Shown: positions 34,963-44,452 of the stretch, in pieces
Layout: each line of letters starts with the position of its first letter
Position numbering within the stretch: position 1 is the stretch's first letter
Assembly: GCA_021787565.1 (NCBI GenBank)
Contig: JAJYLT010000002.1
Coordinates: 108,635-172,634 of the forward strand
Length of the DNA: 64,000 nt
Direction: 5' to 3'
Source: Acidobacteriota bacterium
Lineage (GTDB): Bacteria > Acidobacteriota > UBA4820 > DSQY01
Program-made: the position numbers and the translations under genes
The notes under the pieces: generated by a model
What the model saw: the letters and a program-made list of their open reading frames with translations, nothing else
Told to the model about the DNA's origin: nothing
Databases searched by the model: none

Positions 34963-35946
34963 ATGGATCTGCGCGAAATGTTGGAGAAGAACCCGGACCG
35001 CCGCTACATCATGTTCGGCGGCAAGGGGGGCCTGGGAAAAACCACGTTCAGCGCCGCCACGGCGTATTACCTCGCCAAGAAGGGCTTCAAGGTCCTCGTC
35101 TTCTCTGTGGACCCGCAGGCCAGCCTCTCGGACATCTTCCAGCGGCCCATCTTCGGCAAGGGTCCCGTGGAAATCATGCCCAACCTATTTGCCCAGGAGA
35201 TCGACGCGGACCAGCGCATCAAGGCCTACCAGGACGAGATCCGCCAGAAGATCCTGACCATGTACGGCATGGAGAAGGTTCCCGAGGAGATCGAGAACTA
35301 CATCCAGGCCGCCGCGGCCGAGCCGGCTATGGAGGAGAGCGCCATCTTCGACGCCGTGGTGGACATCGTCGTGGGAGGCGACTACGACTACTACATCTAC
35401 GACCTCGTGCCTTTGGGCCACGCCCTTTACTATCTGAGCATGGCCTCGGTCTACGATGAGTGGATTGACAAGATCACGGCCCTGCGCTCCGAGATGGCGG
35501 AGTACGACCAGGTGGCCGCCGTCATGCAGCGCAAGAAGGAAAGCTCCGAGGACCAGATCCTGGAGGAGCTTCAGCACATCAAGAGCCGCATCAATACCTC
35601 CTCCGGCATCCTCACGGACCGGAAGAAGACGGCCTTCTTCTTCGTCCTGACCCCCGAAGAGATGATCATCCTGGACACGCAGAAGGCGGCGGGCCTCTTC
35701 GCCAAGTTCGACGTGCCCCTCTCCGGTTACATCGTCAACCGCGTCATCCCCGCCGAGCTCGCTAACCAGGACATACCGGCCTACCTGCGCAACCGCCTTT
35801 CCATGCAGGGACACTACCTGGAGAGGATCGACGCCACCTTTGGCGACCAGGTGCTCCAGCGGGTCCCCGAACTGGAGCGCGACGTGACGGGGCTGGACAT
35901 GATCCAACTCATGGCGCGGTCCATGTTCGGGGAGATTCCGGATTAG
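34963..35946 (+). CDS. ArsA/Get3-type ATPase 1 (altered switch II)
   Basis: 327-residue SIMIBI-class ATPase of the ArsA/Get3 group. The deviant Walker A GGKGGLGKT (19-27) with the signature Lys is intact. Switch I is VDPQAS, with the catalytic-type Asp50 kept. Switch II, normally DTAPTGH, is DLVPLGH (147-153). There is no cysteine in the whole protein, so neither ArsA-type arsenite binding nor the Get3 CxxC zinc dimer clasp is possible. It is followed 9 bases later by a second ATPase of identical length. Confidence 0.85.
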   Translation: MDLREMLEKNPDRRYIMFGGKGGLGKTTFSAATAYYLAKKGFKVLVFSVDPQASLSDIFQRPIFGKGPVEIMPNLFAQEIDADQRIKAYQDEIRQKILTMYGMEKVPEEIENYIQAAAAEPAMEESAIFDAVVDIVVGGDYDYYIYDLVPLGHALYYLSMASVYDEWIDKITALRSEMAEYDQVAAVMQRKKESSEDQILEELQHIKSRINTSSGILTDRKKTAFFFVLTPEEMIILDTQKAAGLFAKFDVPLSGYIVNRVIPAELANQDIPAYLRNRLSMQGHYLERIDATFGDQVLQRVPELERDVTGLDMIQLMARSMFGEIPD

Positions 35947-35955
35947 GAGGGGGCC

Positions 35956-36939
35956 ATGCCCGCGATCGAGAAATCCATGCTCCAGTTCGCCAGCGAGAAA
36001 CCTAGGCTCAAATACCTCTTCTTCGGCGGCAAGGGAGGCGTAGGCAAGACCGTGCTGGCCGGCGCGACCGCCCTTCAGATGGCGCAGATGGGCCGCAAGA
36101 CGCTCCTGGCCTCCACCAACCCCGTCCATTCCCTCTCGAGCATGCTCGGCACCAGCGTCTTCGGCAAACCCACGCTCCTGTCCGACGTGCCCAACCTCAC
36201 GGCCTACGAGATCGACACGAAGGAGACCATCGAGAAGTCCAAGAAGGGCATCCGGGAGAAGATCGAGTGGTTCCTCAAGTTCGCGGACATCAAGACGCGG
36301 GCCGACGAGTTCGTCGAGACGGCCACCATGAACCCCGCCTTCGAGGAATCGGCCATGTTCGAGAACATGATCGACCTCATGTTCAAGGACGAGTACGAGG
36401 TCTACGTTTTCGACACGGCCCCCACCGCCAACGCCCGCCGGCTCCTCGGCATGTCCAGCGTCTACTCCATGTGGGTCAACAAGATGATGGAGAGCCGCAA
36501 GGAGGCCATGACGCTCAAGGACATGCTGTCCTACAGCCGCAAGAAGGCCCAGAAGGACCCGCTCATGGAGTCCCTGACCGAGCTGCGCAGTCGGATGGAG
36601 CGGGCCAAGGTGCTCCTCACCGACCCAGAGCTGACGGCATTCTTCTTCATCACGCTGCCGGAGGCACTGCCCATCGCCGTCATCACCCGGTTCATCCAGT
36701 GGTTCCACGACTTCGGCATCCCCGTAGGCGGCGTCGTGGTCAACATGCTCATCGACCGGGCCAGCGTCAAGGACAACGCGCCCGACTTCGTGAAGAACCG
36801 CATGGCCATGCAGGCGGGCCACATGGAAACGATCTGGAAGGAGTTTGACGGCCAGGTGCGGGCCATCCTTCCCCTCTTCGAGACGGAGATCCAGGGGACG
36901 GATATGCTCAAGCGCCTCGCAGCCGACCTCTTTGTTTGA
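35956..36939 (+). CDS. ArsA/Get3-type ATPase 2 (Asp-to-Asn in switch I)
   Basis: 327-residue partner of the preceding ATPase. Walker A GGKGGVGKT (24-32) is intact. Switch I reads STNPVHSLS, so the Asp that activates water in ArsA/Get3 proteins is Asn55. Switch II reads DTAPTAN, losing the GH. It also has no cysteine. The substitutions complement those in ATPase 1, as expected for an obligate heterodimer with one hydrolytic and one structural or regulatory site. Arsenic resistance is unlikely: no arsB, arsC or arsD is nearby. Confidence 0.85.
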   Translation: MPAIEKSMLQFASEKPRLKYLFFGGKGGVGKTVLAGATALQMAQMGRKTLLASTNPVHSLSSMLGTSVFGKPTLLSDVPNLTAYEIDTKETIEKSKKGIREKIEWFLKFADIKTRADEFVETATMNPAFEESAMFENMIDLMFKDEYEVYVFDTAPTANARRLLGMSSVYSMWVNKMMESRKEAMTLKDMLSYSRKKAQKDPLMESLTELRSRMERAKVLLTDPELTAFFFITLPEALPIAVITRFIQWFHDFGIPVGGVVVNMLIDRASVKDNAPDFVKNRMAMQAGHMETIWKEFDGQVRAILPLFETEIQGTDMLKRLAADLFV

Positions 36940-36983
36940 GGCCGAGCAGCGTCGGTTGGCCGAGCCCTGAAAGGAGTCACTCC

Positions 36984-37592
36984 GTGGGCGCCCCAGCCTC
37001 CTGGTCGGAATCCCAGGTGCTCCTCCTCGCGGGCTGCCTTCTCATGCTCGCGGCTTGGCTGATCGCGCGGATTCGAGGCGAGCATCTGCCGACGCGCACG
37101 CTCGTGGAAGGCCTGGGGCTCACTCTCGCCGGCTACGGGGCGGCCCTGGCCGGACATCCTCCGAGTCTCATTCCCTCCCTCGCCCTGCTGTACCTGGTGG
37201 TAATGCGCGTTCGCTTGTTCATTGACGCCGGCAACTTTGCGGCTGGCCATGGACATCCTCTGGCGGCCGGGAGGCTTTTCGGAGTTGCCCGGCATCTGGC
37301 CCCCACATCGCCCGAACGAGCGCTGATCGAGGTGAATGAAGCCATCCTCCACCTCAGGGCTGGCCGGTACCAGGAGGCTCTGCCCCGTCTCGAAGCGGCC
37401 GCGGAGCGCAAGAACCTCCTCGGACGCCAGCAGAGGGCGGGGTGTCTGTACAACCTCGGGCTCTGTTACCACAAGGCGGGAATGGAGGCCAAGGCGAGGA
37501 GCTGTTGGGAGGAGGCCCTGCAAACCCACCCAGGCTGCGAATTCGGACGAAGGGCCCGGCGAGCCATCGAGGAAAGCAGAGAAAAACTCTAG
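36984..37592 (+). CDS. Membrane-anchored TPR protein
   Basis: 202 residues. Two hydrophobic helices (about 9-26 and 43-76) are followed by TPR-like helical repeats (about 95-190), including LIEVNEAILHLRAGRYQEAL and a second YNLGLCYHKAGMEAKARS. The GTG at 36984 has AAAGGAG. It is the last gene of the cstA-ArsA operon, 44 bases after ATPase 2. A TPR receptor next to Get3-like ATPases is suggestive, because TPR proteins dock chaperones in tail-anchored protein targeting elsewhere. That link is inference. Confidence 0.7.
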   Translation: MGAPASWSESQVLLLAGCLLMLAAWLIARIRGEHLPTRTLVEGLGLTLAGYGAALAGHPPSLIPSLALLYLVVMRVRLFIDAGNFAAGHGHPLAAGRLFGVARHLAPTSPERALIEVNEAILHLRAGRYQEALPRLEAAAERKNLLGRQQRAGCLYNLGLCYHKAGMEAKARSCWEEALQTHPGCEFGRRARRAIEESREKL

Positions 37593-37630
37593 CAGTTTTC
37601 TTGTCGGTGCCGATAAAGGGGCACCCTCTC

Positions 37631-37659
37631 GTCGCTCTCGTCCGTCCCCAGAGAGCGAC
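37631..37659. terminator. Bidirectional hairpin between convergent genes
   Basis: A perfect 9-base-pair stem (GTCGCTCTC with GAGAGCGAC, 11-base loop) lies between the end of the TPR gene and the end of the convergent BtrH-like gene. There is no long T-run, so it may act as a stabilising or two-way terminator hairpin. Confidence 0.5.
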
Positions 37660-37701
37660 CGCTGGGCGCAACCCCTCGGAAGCGTCCCTGAAGACCAGGG
37701 C

Positions 37702-38703
37702 TCATCGATTCATGGCGGGGCCCAGAGCTTGCAGCGCCTCATGCTCCAGGCGGAACAGATCCTCGCTCAGGTGGGCACAAGCCGCAAATCCCCCGGGGTA
37801 GCCCTGAATGAAGACCTCCTTGAAGGCCGCCGATAAAGCGCGCCAGCCGTCGCCAGCCTTCTGGTAGAGCTCCGGGGCGCAGCTCGCGGCCAAGCCGGGA
37901 AGGATCGAGGCCGCCTCCCGAAGGAAGTCGGCGTAGAGGTAGCGGAAGGCGCCCCCGCCGGTGCCCCGCTTCTCGATGCTCTGGTAGGCGAAACGGGCGC
38001 ACCAGCCAAAATCCGGCGCCTGCTCCCAGGAGGGCAGCCGCTCGGCCAGGCGCCGCAAAGCGGGAAGGCCCTGGTCCGGGTACAGCTCGCCCGCCATGAG
38101 GCGGCGGGTCCGCGCGATGGCCGCGCGGAAGGCGCCGGGACCGCGGAGGCGCTCCCCCGCAACCCGTGGGGCCGGAGCCCACCGGTAGGGCGCGGGCAGG
38201 AGCGGTGGGGCCACCCCTTCCATCGCCAGGCGGAGGTTCTCCAAGTCCGTGCGCTGGACCTCCGGGAAGCCTTGGTCGGAGATGTCGGCGGTGCCAGCGT
38301 GGAGGTCCAGCCCGATCACCACCACGCCGTGACCCGGGAAGTGCACCGGGGGCTGGTAGTAGGGAAGGTGGAAGAGGTCGGTCTGCGCCAGAATCGGCCG
38401 TCCGCTCCGGAGGCAGGATTCCATGGCCGCGGGGTCCCAGCGACCGGACCACTCCAGCGCCAGACCCACGTGGGCATAGAAGGAGCCCTCCAGATCGGGC
38501 GCCCGCCCGTTGAGAACCCGGCTGGGCGTGAGGCGGTCGTCCTCCAGATAGAAGAAGCCGAGGCCGCTGCCCAGCCCGAAGGCCAGCGCCTCGCTCGCCG
38601 GCAGGCCGTCGAAGGCCAGCAGGTTCCATACCGACGTGGAGGAGCAGTGCAGCCCCGCCCGGTGGACATAGCCTTGAAGGCCCACTGCGCCGTCCTTGGC
38701 CAT
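37702..38703 (-). CDS. BtrH_N / DUF4872-like protein
   Basis: 333 residues matching the BtrH N-terminal domain followed by a DUF4872-type helical domain. Signatures are GLHCSSTSVWNLLAFDG with a putative catalytic Cys, GLGSGLGFFYLE, and HFPGHGVVVIGLD with a candidate catalytic His. BtrH in butirosin synthesis is a transacylase. This relative could move acyl groups made by the acyl-CoA synthetases immediately upstream. The ATG at 38703 is chosen from a longer frame. The ribosome-binding site is weak, so the start is uncertain. Confidence 0.65.
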   Translation of the reverse strand: MAKDGAVGLQGYVHRAGLHCSSTSVWNLLAFDGLPASEALAFGLGSGLGFFYLEDDRLTPSRVLNGRAPDLEGSFYAHVGLALEWSGRWDPAAMESCLRSGRPILAQTDLFHLPYYQPPVHFPGHGVVVIGLDLHAGTADISDQGFPEVQRTDLENLRLAMEGVAPPLLPAPYRWAPAPRVAGERLRGPGAFRAAIARTRRLMAGELYPDQGLPALRRLAERLPSWEQAPDFGWCARFAYQSIEKRGTGGGAFRYLYADFLREAASILPGLAASCAPELYQKAGDGWRALSAAFKEVFIQGYPGGFAACAHLSEDLFRLEHEALQALGPAMNR

Positions 38704-38784
38704 GAGGTGCCGCCCTGTTCCCCTCTCATCAACCGCGGTGAGGGATCTCAACCAGAACAGACCCCTCGCCGCCCTCCCTCTTCT

Positions 38785-40440
38785 TCACTCTTTACTCTCT
38801 GCTTCTCCCTCCGCCGCCCTCTCCCGCAGCTTGAACTTCTGGATCTTGCCGGTGGAGGTCTTGGGCAGGGGGCCAAATTCGACGAGCTTGGGGCACTTGA
38901 AGTGGGCGATCTGGGACTTGCAGAAGGCGATGATCTCCTCCTCCGTGGCCTGGGCCCCTTCCTTCAATGTCACGTAGGCCTTCGGAACCTCGCCCCACCG
39001 AGGGTCGGGCACCCCCACCACGGCCACCTCCAGAACGGCGGGGTGCCGGTAGAGGGCCTGCTCCACCTCCACCGTGGTGATGTTCTCGCCGCCGCTGATG
39101 ATGACGTCCTTCATGCGGTCCCTGAGCTCGATGGCGCCGTTGGGGTGCATGACGGCCAGGTCGCCGGAGTGGAACCAGCCGCCCCGGAAGGCGCGCTGCG
39201 TGGCCTCCTCGTCCCGGTAGTAGCCCTTCATGACGTTGTTGCCCCGCATCACCACCTCGCCCAGCGTCCGCGCGTCGGCGGCAACATCCTCCATGGCATC
39301 GTCCACCACCCTCACCTCGGGCGCGTGGACGTAACCCACGCCCTGCCGCGCCTTGATCTTGGCGCGCACTTCCATGCTCTCGCCGTTCCACTCGGGCCAC
39401 CACTCGCACACCGTATGGGGACCGAAGACCTCGGTGAGGCCGTAGACGTGGACGACGTCCGCGCCCATGCGCTCCACGCGCTCGATGACCGCGGGCGGCG
39501 GGGGCGCCCCCGCGGTCACGATCCGAAGCGGGTGGGGAAAGCGAAAATCCTTGGTGGGAGCGCCTTCGGCGAGCATGATGAGGACCGTGGGCGCGGCGCA
39601 GAGGTGGGTCACACCCTCCGTCTCGATGAGGCTGAACACGCGCGAGGGCTCCACCTTGGGTAGGAGCACGTGCCGGGCGCCCGCGCCCGTCACGGCCCAC
39701 GGGAAGCCCCAGCCGCCGGCGTGGAACATGGGCAGCGTCCATAGGTAGACGCTCTCCACCGAGAGCCGCGCCGCGAGCATCTCGCCCAGGGCGTTGAGGT
39801 AGCCCTGGCGATGGTGGAGCATGACGCCCCTCGGGCGGCCCGTGGTTCCGCTCGTGTAGTAGATTCCGAGGGTCGCCTCCTCGTCGTCGAGCACGTACGG
39901 GAAAGGCTCCGGCCGTCCTCCGGCCAGGAACGCCTCGAAGTCGAGACCACGGGGCGCCGCCCCGCCGGGATCTCCCCCGAACCAGATGAAGCGTTGAAGG
40001 GAGGGCGCCTGCGCCGCGGCCGGCCCCGCCACGGCGGCCAGCTCGGCGCTGGCGATGAGGGCCGTGGCGCCCGAGTGATCCAGGATGTAGCCCACCTCCC
40101 CCGCGGACAGGCGGATGTTGATGGGCACGAGAACGGCGCCGATCTGCGGGACCGCCATGTGGGCCTCGAGGATCTCGTGGGAGTTGGGCCCGAAGAGGGC
40201 CACCCGGTCTCCCTTCTTCACGCCCCCCGCACGCAGGGCGCTGGCCAAGCGGTAGACGCGGTGGGCGAAGTCGCCGTAGGTCATCCTGGTGTCCCCATCC
40301 ACCACGCCCACCCTGTCCGTGAAGGCGCTCGCCGCGCGCTCGAAGAGGGCGACCGGAGTCAGGAGGGCCCGGTACACGGGCAGGCCACCCCACTGGTCCT
40401 TCGACCAGATCTGCTGATACAAGGTCTTCTCGCTGCTCAT
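38785..40440 (-). CDS. AMP-forming acyl-CoA synthetase (medium/long-chain type)
   Basis: 551-residue ANL ligase. YYTSGTTGRPRGVMLHHR (AMP loop), VYGLTEVFG, the GWFHSGDLAV segment and the C-terminal LPKTSTGKIQKF are present, so both catalytic conformations should be possible. The C-terminal motif differs from the Acs type (TRSGKIMRR). It resembles AlkK-like fatty-acyl ligases. It is in the minus-strand operon downstream of a SatP-like permease and another ligase, so a carboxylate imported by that system is a likely substrate. Confidence 0.85.
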   Translation of the reverse strand: MSSEKTLYQQIWSKDQWGGLPVYRALLTPVALFERAASAFTDRVGVVDGDTRMTYGDFAHRVYRLASALRAGGVKKGDRVALFGPNSHEILEAHMAVPQIGAVLVPINIRLSAGEVGYILDHSGATALIASAELAAVAGPAAAQAPSLQRFIWFGGDPGGAAPRGLDFEAFLAGGRPEPFPYVLDDEEATLGIYYTSGTTGRPRGVMLHHRQGYLNALGEMLAARLSVESVYLWTLPMFHAGGWGFPWAVTGAGARHVLLPKVEPSRVFSLIETEGVTHLCAAPTVLIMLAEGAPTKDFRFPHPLRIVTAGAPPPPAVIERVERMGADVVHVYGLTEVFGPHTVCEWWPEWNGESMEVRAKIKARQGVGYVHAPEVRVVDDAMEDVAADARTLGEVVMRGNNVMKGYYRDEEATQRAFRGGWFHSGDLAVMHPNGAIELRDRMKDVIISGGENITTVEVEQALYRHPAVLEVAVVGVPDPRWGEVPKAYVTLKEGAQATEEEIIAFCKSQIAHFKCPKLVEFGPLPKTSTGKIQKFKLRERAAEGEAESKE

Positions 40441-40591
40441 GGATGTTCCTCCACACGACCGGGGACCGCCGGGACGGGGAGGCGACGCTTCGCCCTCGCT
40501 CCTCCCGGGCGTCTCTCGCCGCCTCTCACTCGGACTTCTGCCCGCCCTCCTCCCACTTCCAGTTCTGAAATTTCTCCCGCAGGATCAGGGC

Positions 40592-42274
40592 TCACTTGAG
40601 TTCGGGAAAATCCTCTTCCCAAAACTCGCCCTCCGCGCGACTCCCGCCGGCCGCCCGGCGGCGCAGATCCACCCTGCGGATCTTGCCCGAGATGGTCTTG
40701 GGCAGCTCGGAGAACTCGATCCGACGGATCCGCTTGTAGGGGGAGAGCCTCTCGCGCACGAAACGGAAGAGGGAGAGCGCCGTCTCCCGGTCGGGCTTGT
40801 GGCCTGCGCGCAAGACGATGTATGCCTTGGGAACGGCGAGACGGAGAGGGTCCGGGCTCGGCACCACCGCCGCCTCGGCCACCGCCTCATGCTCGATGAG
40901 GAACGATTCGAGCTCGAAGGGGCTGATGCGGTAGTCCGAACTCTTGAAGACGTCATCGGCCCTGCCCACGTACCACAGGTAGCCCTCCGCGTCCCTTGTC
41001 GCCACGTCTCCCGTGCGGTAGTAGCCGCCGGCGACGGCCTCGGCCATGCGCTCGGGATCGTCCAGGTAGCCCTCCATGAGCCCCAGGGGCCGGCCGGGCG
41101 AGAGCGCGAGCGCGATCTCGCCCTCGTCCGCCTCCTTCCCGTCCGCATCCAGCAGCACCACGCGATATCCCGGCAGGGGCCGTCCCATGGAGCCGGCTTT
41201 GACCTTCTGCCCCGGGGAGTTGCCCACCTGCGCCGTGGTCTCCGTCTGCCCGTATCCGTCGCGGATGGTGAGGCCCCAGGCCTTCTCCACGCGGCTGATG
41301 ACCTCCGGGTTGAGCGGCTCCCCCGCTCCCACGAGCTCGCGAAGCTTCACCGGGAAGGCCTTCAGATCCTCCTGGATGAAGAGCCTCCATACGGTCGGCG
41401 GCGCGCAGAGCGTGGTCACGCCATGGTCGGCGATGGCCTGGAGGGTGGCCTTGGCGTTGAAACGCGCGGTGCGGTGGACGAAGATCGTGGCTCCAGCGTT
41501 CCAGGGGGCGAAGAAGCTGCTCCAGGCATGCTTCGCCCAGCCGGGCGAGCTGATGTTGAAATGGAGGTCCCCCTCTTTCAGGCCGATCCAGTACATGGTG
41601 GAAAGGTGTCCCACCGGATAGGTGTAATGGGTATGGAGCACGAGCTTCGGCTTGGCCGTGGTGCCCGAGGTGAAGTAGAGAAGGAAGGGATCCGAAGACG
41701 CGGTCGGCCCGTCGGGCGCGAATCCGGAGGGTTCGGCGTAGGCCTCGTCGAAAGAGCGCCAGCCCTTCTCCGCCTTGCCCCCCACCGCCACGCGGCTGAG
41801 CCCCTGCCCCAGGGATCCGAACTTGGCGCAGTGCTCCGAGGCCACCACGAGGTGGCGCACGGCGCCGCGCTCCAGGCGATCCTTCAGGTCGCCCTCCGCC
41901 AGAAGGGTCGTGGCTGGAATCACCACCGACCCGAGCTTCATGGAGGCGAGCATGATCTCCCAGAGGGGAAGGACGTTGTCCAGCATGACCAAGATGCGGT
42001 CGCCCTTCCGCACTCCGATCTTGCGCAGGAAGTTGGCGACGCGGTTTGAGCGTTCGGCCATCTCGGCGAAGGAGGGCGACTGCACGGAGCCGGCCTCATC
42101 CACCAGAGTCAAGGCGGGACGGGAGTTGCCCCGCGCCATCTTGTCGAAGTAGTCCAGGGCCCAGTTGAAGTGCTCCAGGTCCGGTGCCCGAAACTCCTTG
42201 TAGGCGGCCTCGTAGTCCTGGTGTCGGGCCAGAAGAAAGTCCCTCGCCTCCATGAAGCGGTCCGCGCCCTGCAT
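40592..42274 (-). CDS. AMP-forming acyl-CoA synthetase (benzoate/medium-chain type)
   Basis: 560-residue ANL ligase of the medium-chain/benzoate-CoA ligase type. The N-terminus HFNWALDYFDKMARG is typical of the ACSM/MACS branch. LYFTSGTTAKPKL, DGYGQTETTA, the hinge VFKSSDYRISPFELE and LPKTISGKIRRV follow. The substrate is probably a medium-chain or aromatic acid. It lies between the SatP-like permease and the second ligase of the minus-strand operon. Confidence 0.87.
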   Translation of the reverse strand: MQGADRFMEARDFLLARHQDYEAAYKEFRAPDLEHFNWALDYFDKMARGNSRPALTLVDEAGSVQSPSFAEMAERSNRVANFLRKIGVRKGDRILVMLDNVLPLWEIMLASMKLGSVVIPATTLLAEGDLKDRLERGAVRHLVVASEHCAKFGSLGQGLSRVAVGGKAEKGWRSFDEAYAEPSGFAPDGPTASSDPFLLYFTSGTTAKPKLVLHTHYTYPVGHLSTMYWIGLKEGDLHFNISSPGWAKHAWSSFFAPWNAGATIFVHRTARFNAKATLQAIADHGVTTLCAPPTVWRLFIQEDLKAFPVKLRELVGAGEPLNPEVISRVEKAWGLTIRDGYGQTETTAQVGNSPGQKVKAGSMGRPLPGYRVVLLDADGKEADEGEIALALSPGRPLGLMEGYLDDPERMAEAVAGGYYRTGDVATRDAEGYLWYVGRADDVFKSSDYRISPFELESFLIEHEAVAEAAVVPSPDPLRLAVPKAYIVLRAGHKPDRETALSLFRFVRERLSPYKRIRRIEFSELPKTISGKIRRVDLRRRAAGGSRAEGEFWEEDFPELK

Positions 42275-42386
42275 GAGCTTGCCTCCTCTTATCGATCTAT
42301 GCGATGGTGTCGATCCCCGTTTCCATCCCGCGAGCGGCAGGGGAGCGGCCGTCGAGGCCGCCCCCCTGAATCAATGCCTTCAGATC

Positions 42387-42974
42387 CTATTTCTTGAATG
42401 GACCCAGGGGCAGGACATCCCTGCCCGCCGTGGTGTTGATGACGCCCGCGAAGCTCGTGTACATGGCCAGAAGCGCACACACGATGCCGAGGTAGCCCCC
42501 GGCCGCGTGCAGGCTCCCCGAACCCATGATCTCCCCGAATCCCAGCAGGAAGAAGGTGATCCAAAGCGTCAGGAAGATGAGCCAGAGCGCCCTGTTCAGC
42601 TTGAAGGTCGCGATCCACATGTACAGGCTGAAGACGCCCCACGCCAGGAGGCACACCCCGATGCTCGAGCCCGCACCCTTCAGATCCACGACGCCCTTGC
42701 TGTTGAAGATGAGCATCACCGCGAACCACCACCAAAACGCCCCGTACGCCACGAAGGCAGTCTGCCCGAAAGTGTTACCGCTCAAGAACTCGAGGACTCC
42801 CGCGATGACCTGCGCCGTCCCGCCGAACATGAGGGCGAGAGGAATGACGACGGCCATGCCCGCTGGGGGCAGAAGGCCGGCGTTGATGCTGCTGAGCATG
42901 ATGGTCGTCAATCCGAAGCAGATCAGGCCTAGCGGGGCGGGATTGCCGTAGTGCGGTCCACTGGATTCAGCCAT
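42387..42974 (-). CDS. SatP/GPR1-FUN34-YaaH acetate permease (minus operon)
   Basis: 195-residue permease with six hydrophobic spans. The family signature GNPAPLGLICFGLTT is at about residues 10-24, and FGQTAFVAYGAFWW falls mid-protein. Characterised members take up acetate or succinate with protons. It sits directly after an outer-membrane barrel gene and before two acyl-CoA synthetases. It is a paralogue of the permease encoded at 46885 in the divergent operon. Confidence 0.9.
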   Translation of the reverse strand: MAESSGPHYGNPAPLGLICFGLTTIMLSSINAGLLPPAGMAVVIPLALMFGGTAQVIAGVLEFLSGNTFGQTAFVAYGAFWWWFAVMLIFNSKGVVDLKGAGSSIGVCLLAWGVFSLYMWIATFKLNRALWLIFLTLWITFFLLGFGEIMGSGSLHAAGGYLGIVCALLAMYTSFAGVINTTAGRDVLPLGPFKK

Positions 42975-43052
42975 CGATCTCTCTCCTTGTGTCGGGAGAA
43001 ATCCGCGGGCCGCGCCTCAGACCCGAGGAGACTGCGCCCGACGGCCCAGAGT

Positions 43053-43922
43053 TCAGAACGCGTAGGCCAGCATCAGGTACACGGCTTTGGTCTTGGTGGT
43101 GTTCTTGCCCGACACACCATGCTCGTACCACACGTTCACGATGGGGAACTTGGGGAAGGTGAATCGGAGGCCGATGCCCGCCGCCCCTTCGTAGTTGTCG
43201 CTGAAGGGCACGTCCATTCCGGTCTGCTCGATGGTGGTGCTCGACTGGTGGTTGTAGTCGTAGCGGATGTTGGGCTGAACGTGGGGCGTGGCCATCCAGG
43301 TAAAAATCATGGATCCGAAGTACGCTGGCCCGACCTTGAGGTCCGGCGCGCCCGTCTCATGCCGTACCGTGTTCCAGGTGTAGGCGAAGGTCCCCGTAAG
43401 GGCGAACTTGCCGTTGTCCAGCATCCAGTTGAAGGGGAAGATCGGGGTGAAGGACCAGAAGTGGTTGGTGAGCTGGCTTCCGCCGATGGGTACGTTGATC
43501 AGCATCTGGGGTTCGATCTGGAACCCTCCCCACTTTTGGATCCAGCCGAGGTCCAGGAGCGGGTCGCCCATGCCGGACACCTGGAAGCCGGGGCCCTGAA
43601 CGTTGGCGTAGGGCTGCAGAACTTCCCAGAAGTATCCGACCGTGGGATGGTCTCCGTATGAGAATACATGGGCGAAGCGCGAGAGGCCGATGAAGCTCTG
43701 TCCTCCCGGAGCCTTTCCGTTGTAGGCGCTGTCGTTGCTGTTGTACAGCGCGTTCTGGATGTAGACGTTGACCGAAGGCACGATGGGGAGCGTCCACTCC
43801 AGGGGGACCACGATGAACAGGGGCGGGTTGGCGGCCATGGTGCTCACGCCGCAGGTCAGTACCACGGCTATCAGGGCCCACAGGGAGGCTCGCAACAGGG
43901 ACCGACTGAACCGCTTTAGCAT
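43053..43922 (-). CDS. Outer-membrane beta-barrel of the minus carboxylate operon
   Basis: 289 residues with a signal peptide (about 1-34) and alternating-hydrophobic strands, ending in the aromatic LMLAYAF expected of a Bam-inserted barrel. The repeats of aromatic-rich strands (FQIEPQMLINVPI, FALTGTFAYTWN, VQPNIRYDYNH) resemble the transporter group associated with phenol/aromatic pathway operons. The ATG at 43922 has GAGGAGA upstream. It is the first gene of the minus operon. Confidence 0.75.
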   Translation of the reverse strand: MLKRFSRSLLRASLWALIAVVLTCGVSTMAANPPLFIVVPLEWTLPIVPSVNVYIQNALYNSNDSAYNGKAPGGQSFIGLSRFAHVFSYGDHPTVGYFWEVLQPYANVQGPGFQVSGMGDPLLDLGWIQKWGGFQIEPQMLINVPIGGSQLTNHFWSFTPIFPFNWMLDNGKFALTGTFAYTWNTVRHETGAPDLKVGPAYFGSMIFTWMATPHVQPNIRYDYNHQSSTTIEQTGMDVPFSDNYEGAAGIGLRFTFPKFPIVNVWYEHGVSGKNTTKTKAVYLMLAYAF

Positions 43923-44423
43923 GTTCTCTCCTCTCATCAAAACCACGCTTTCCTCCAGCAGGAATCGAGGCTGTCACGCCTTGGGACACCTGCCCTCGCG
44001 AACACCCGGGCGCCGGCTCGCAACGGACGACATAGGCCGCGGCCCTTTGTCCGCAAGGTGAAGCAGGAATCCCTCCAGGGGCCAGCGAGGCGGACCGCGG
44101 CTGGTTGCGGAGCCTTCCTCGGCCAGCTTCAAATTGGGGCTGACGGATATCGTTCCCCGGACCCGAACGATCCGGAGCATCTCTGGATTGCGGAACCATG
44201 AGGCACACCATCGCCTGCACATCTCGGTCGCGGTAGGCCGCCCCCGACCCATCGAGACGAGGGCACGCCTGGCCCAAGCGTTTCCGCCGGACCTGCGCGG
44301 CCACGTGGGAACCCGCGCGGCGCCTAAGGCCCCGCACGGATACCCGAGGCTGCGCTTCCCATCCCCTTGATTCCACCGCTTCCGAGGAGGCCGCCGCTAG
44401 CGCCTCTCACATGTAATGTGGCT

Positions 44424-44452
44424 AATGTAGCCGCCCTTTCGCGGCAGTGCAA
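44424..44452 (-). promoter_or_regulatory. Sigma70-type promoter for the minus carboxylate operon
   Basis: On the minus strand TTGCAC (44452-44447), 17 bases, TACATT (44429-44424). A start near 44417 would give an unusually long leader of about 495 bases before the barrel gene. Confidence 0.55.

Noticed and set aside
34963..36939. Arsenic-resistance operon
   Set aside because: Both ArsA-type proteins lack cysteines, and no arsB, arsC or arsD is nearby. The ArsR-type gene at 63778 is 27 kb away.
43974..44252. A 92-codon minus-strand frame in the divergent spacer
   Set aside because: No ribosome-binding site or recognisable motif. The Arg/Pro-rich sequence is typical of non-coding GC-rich DNA.
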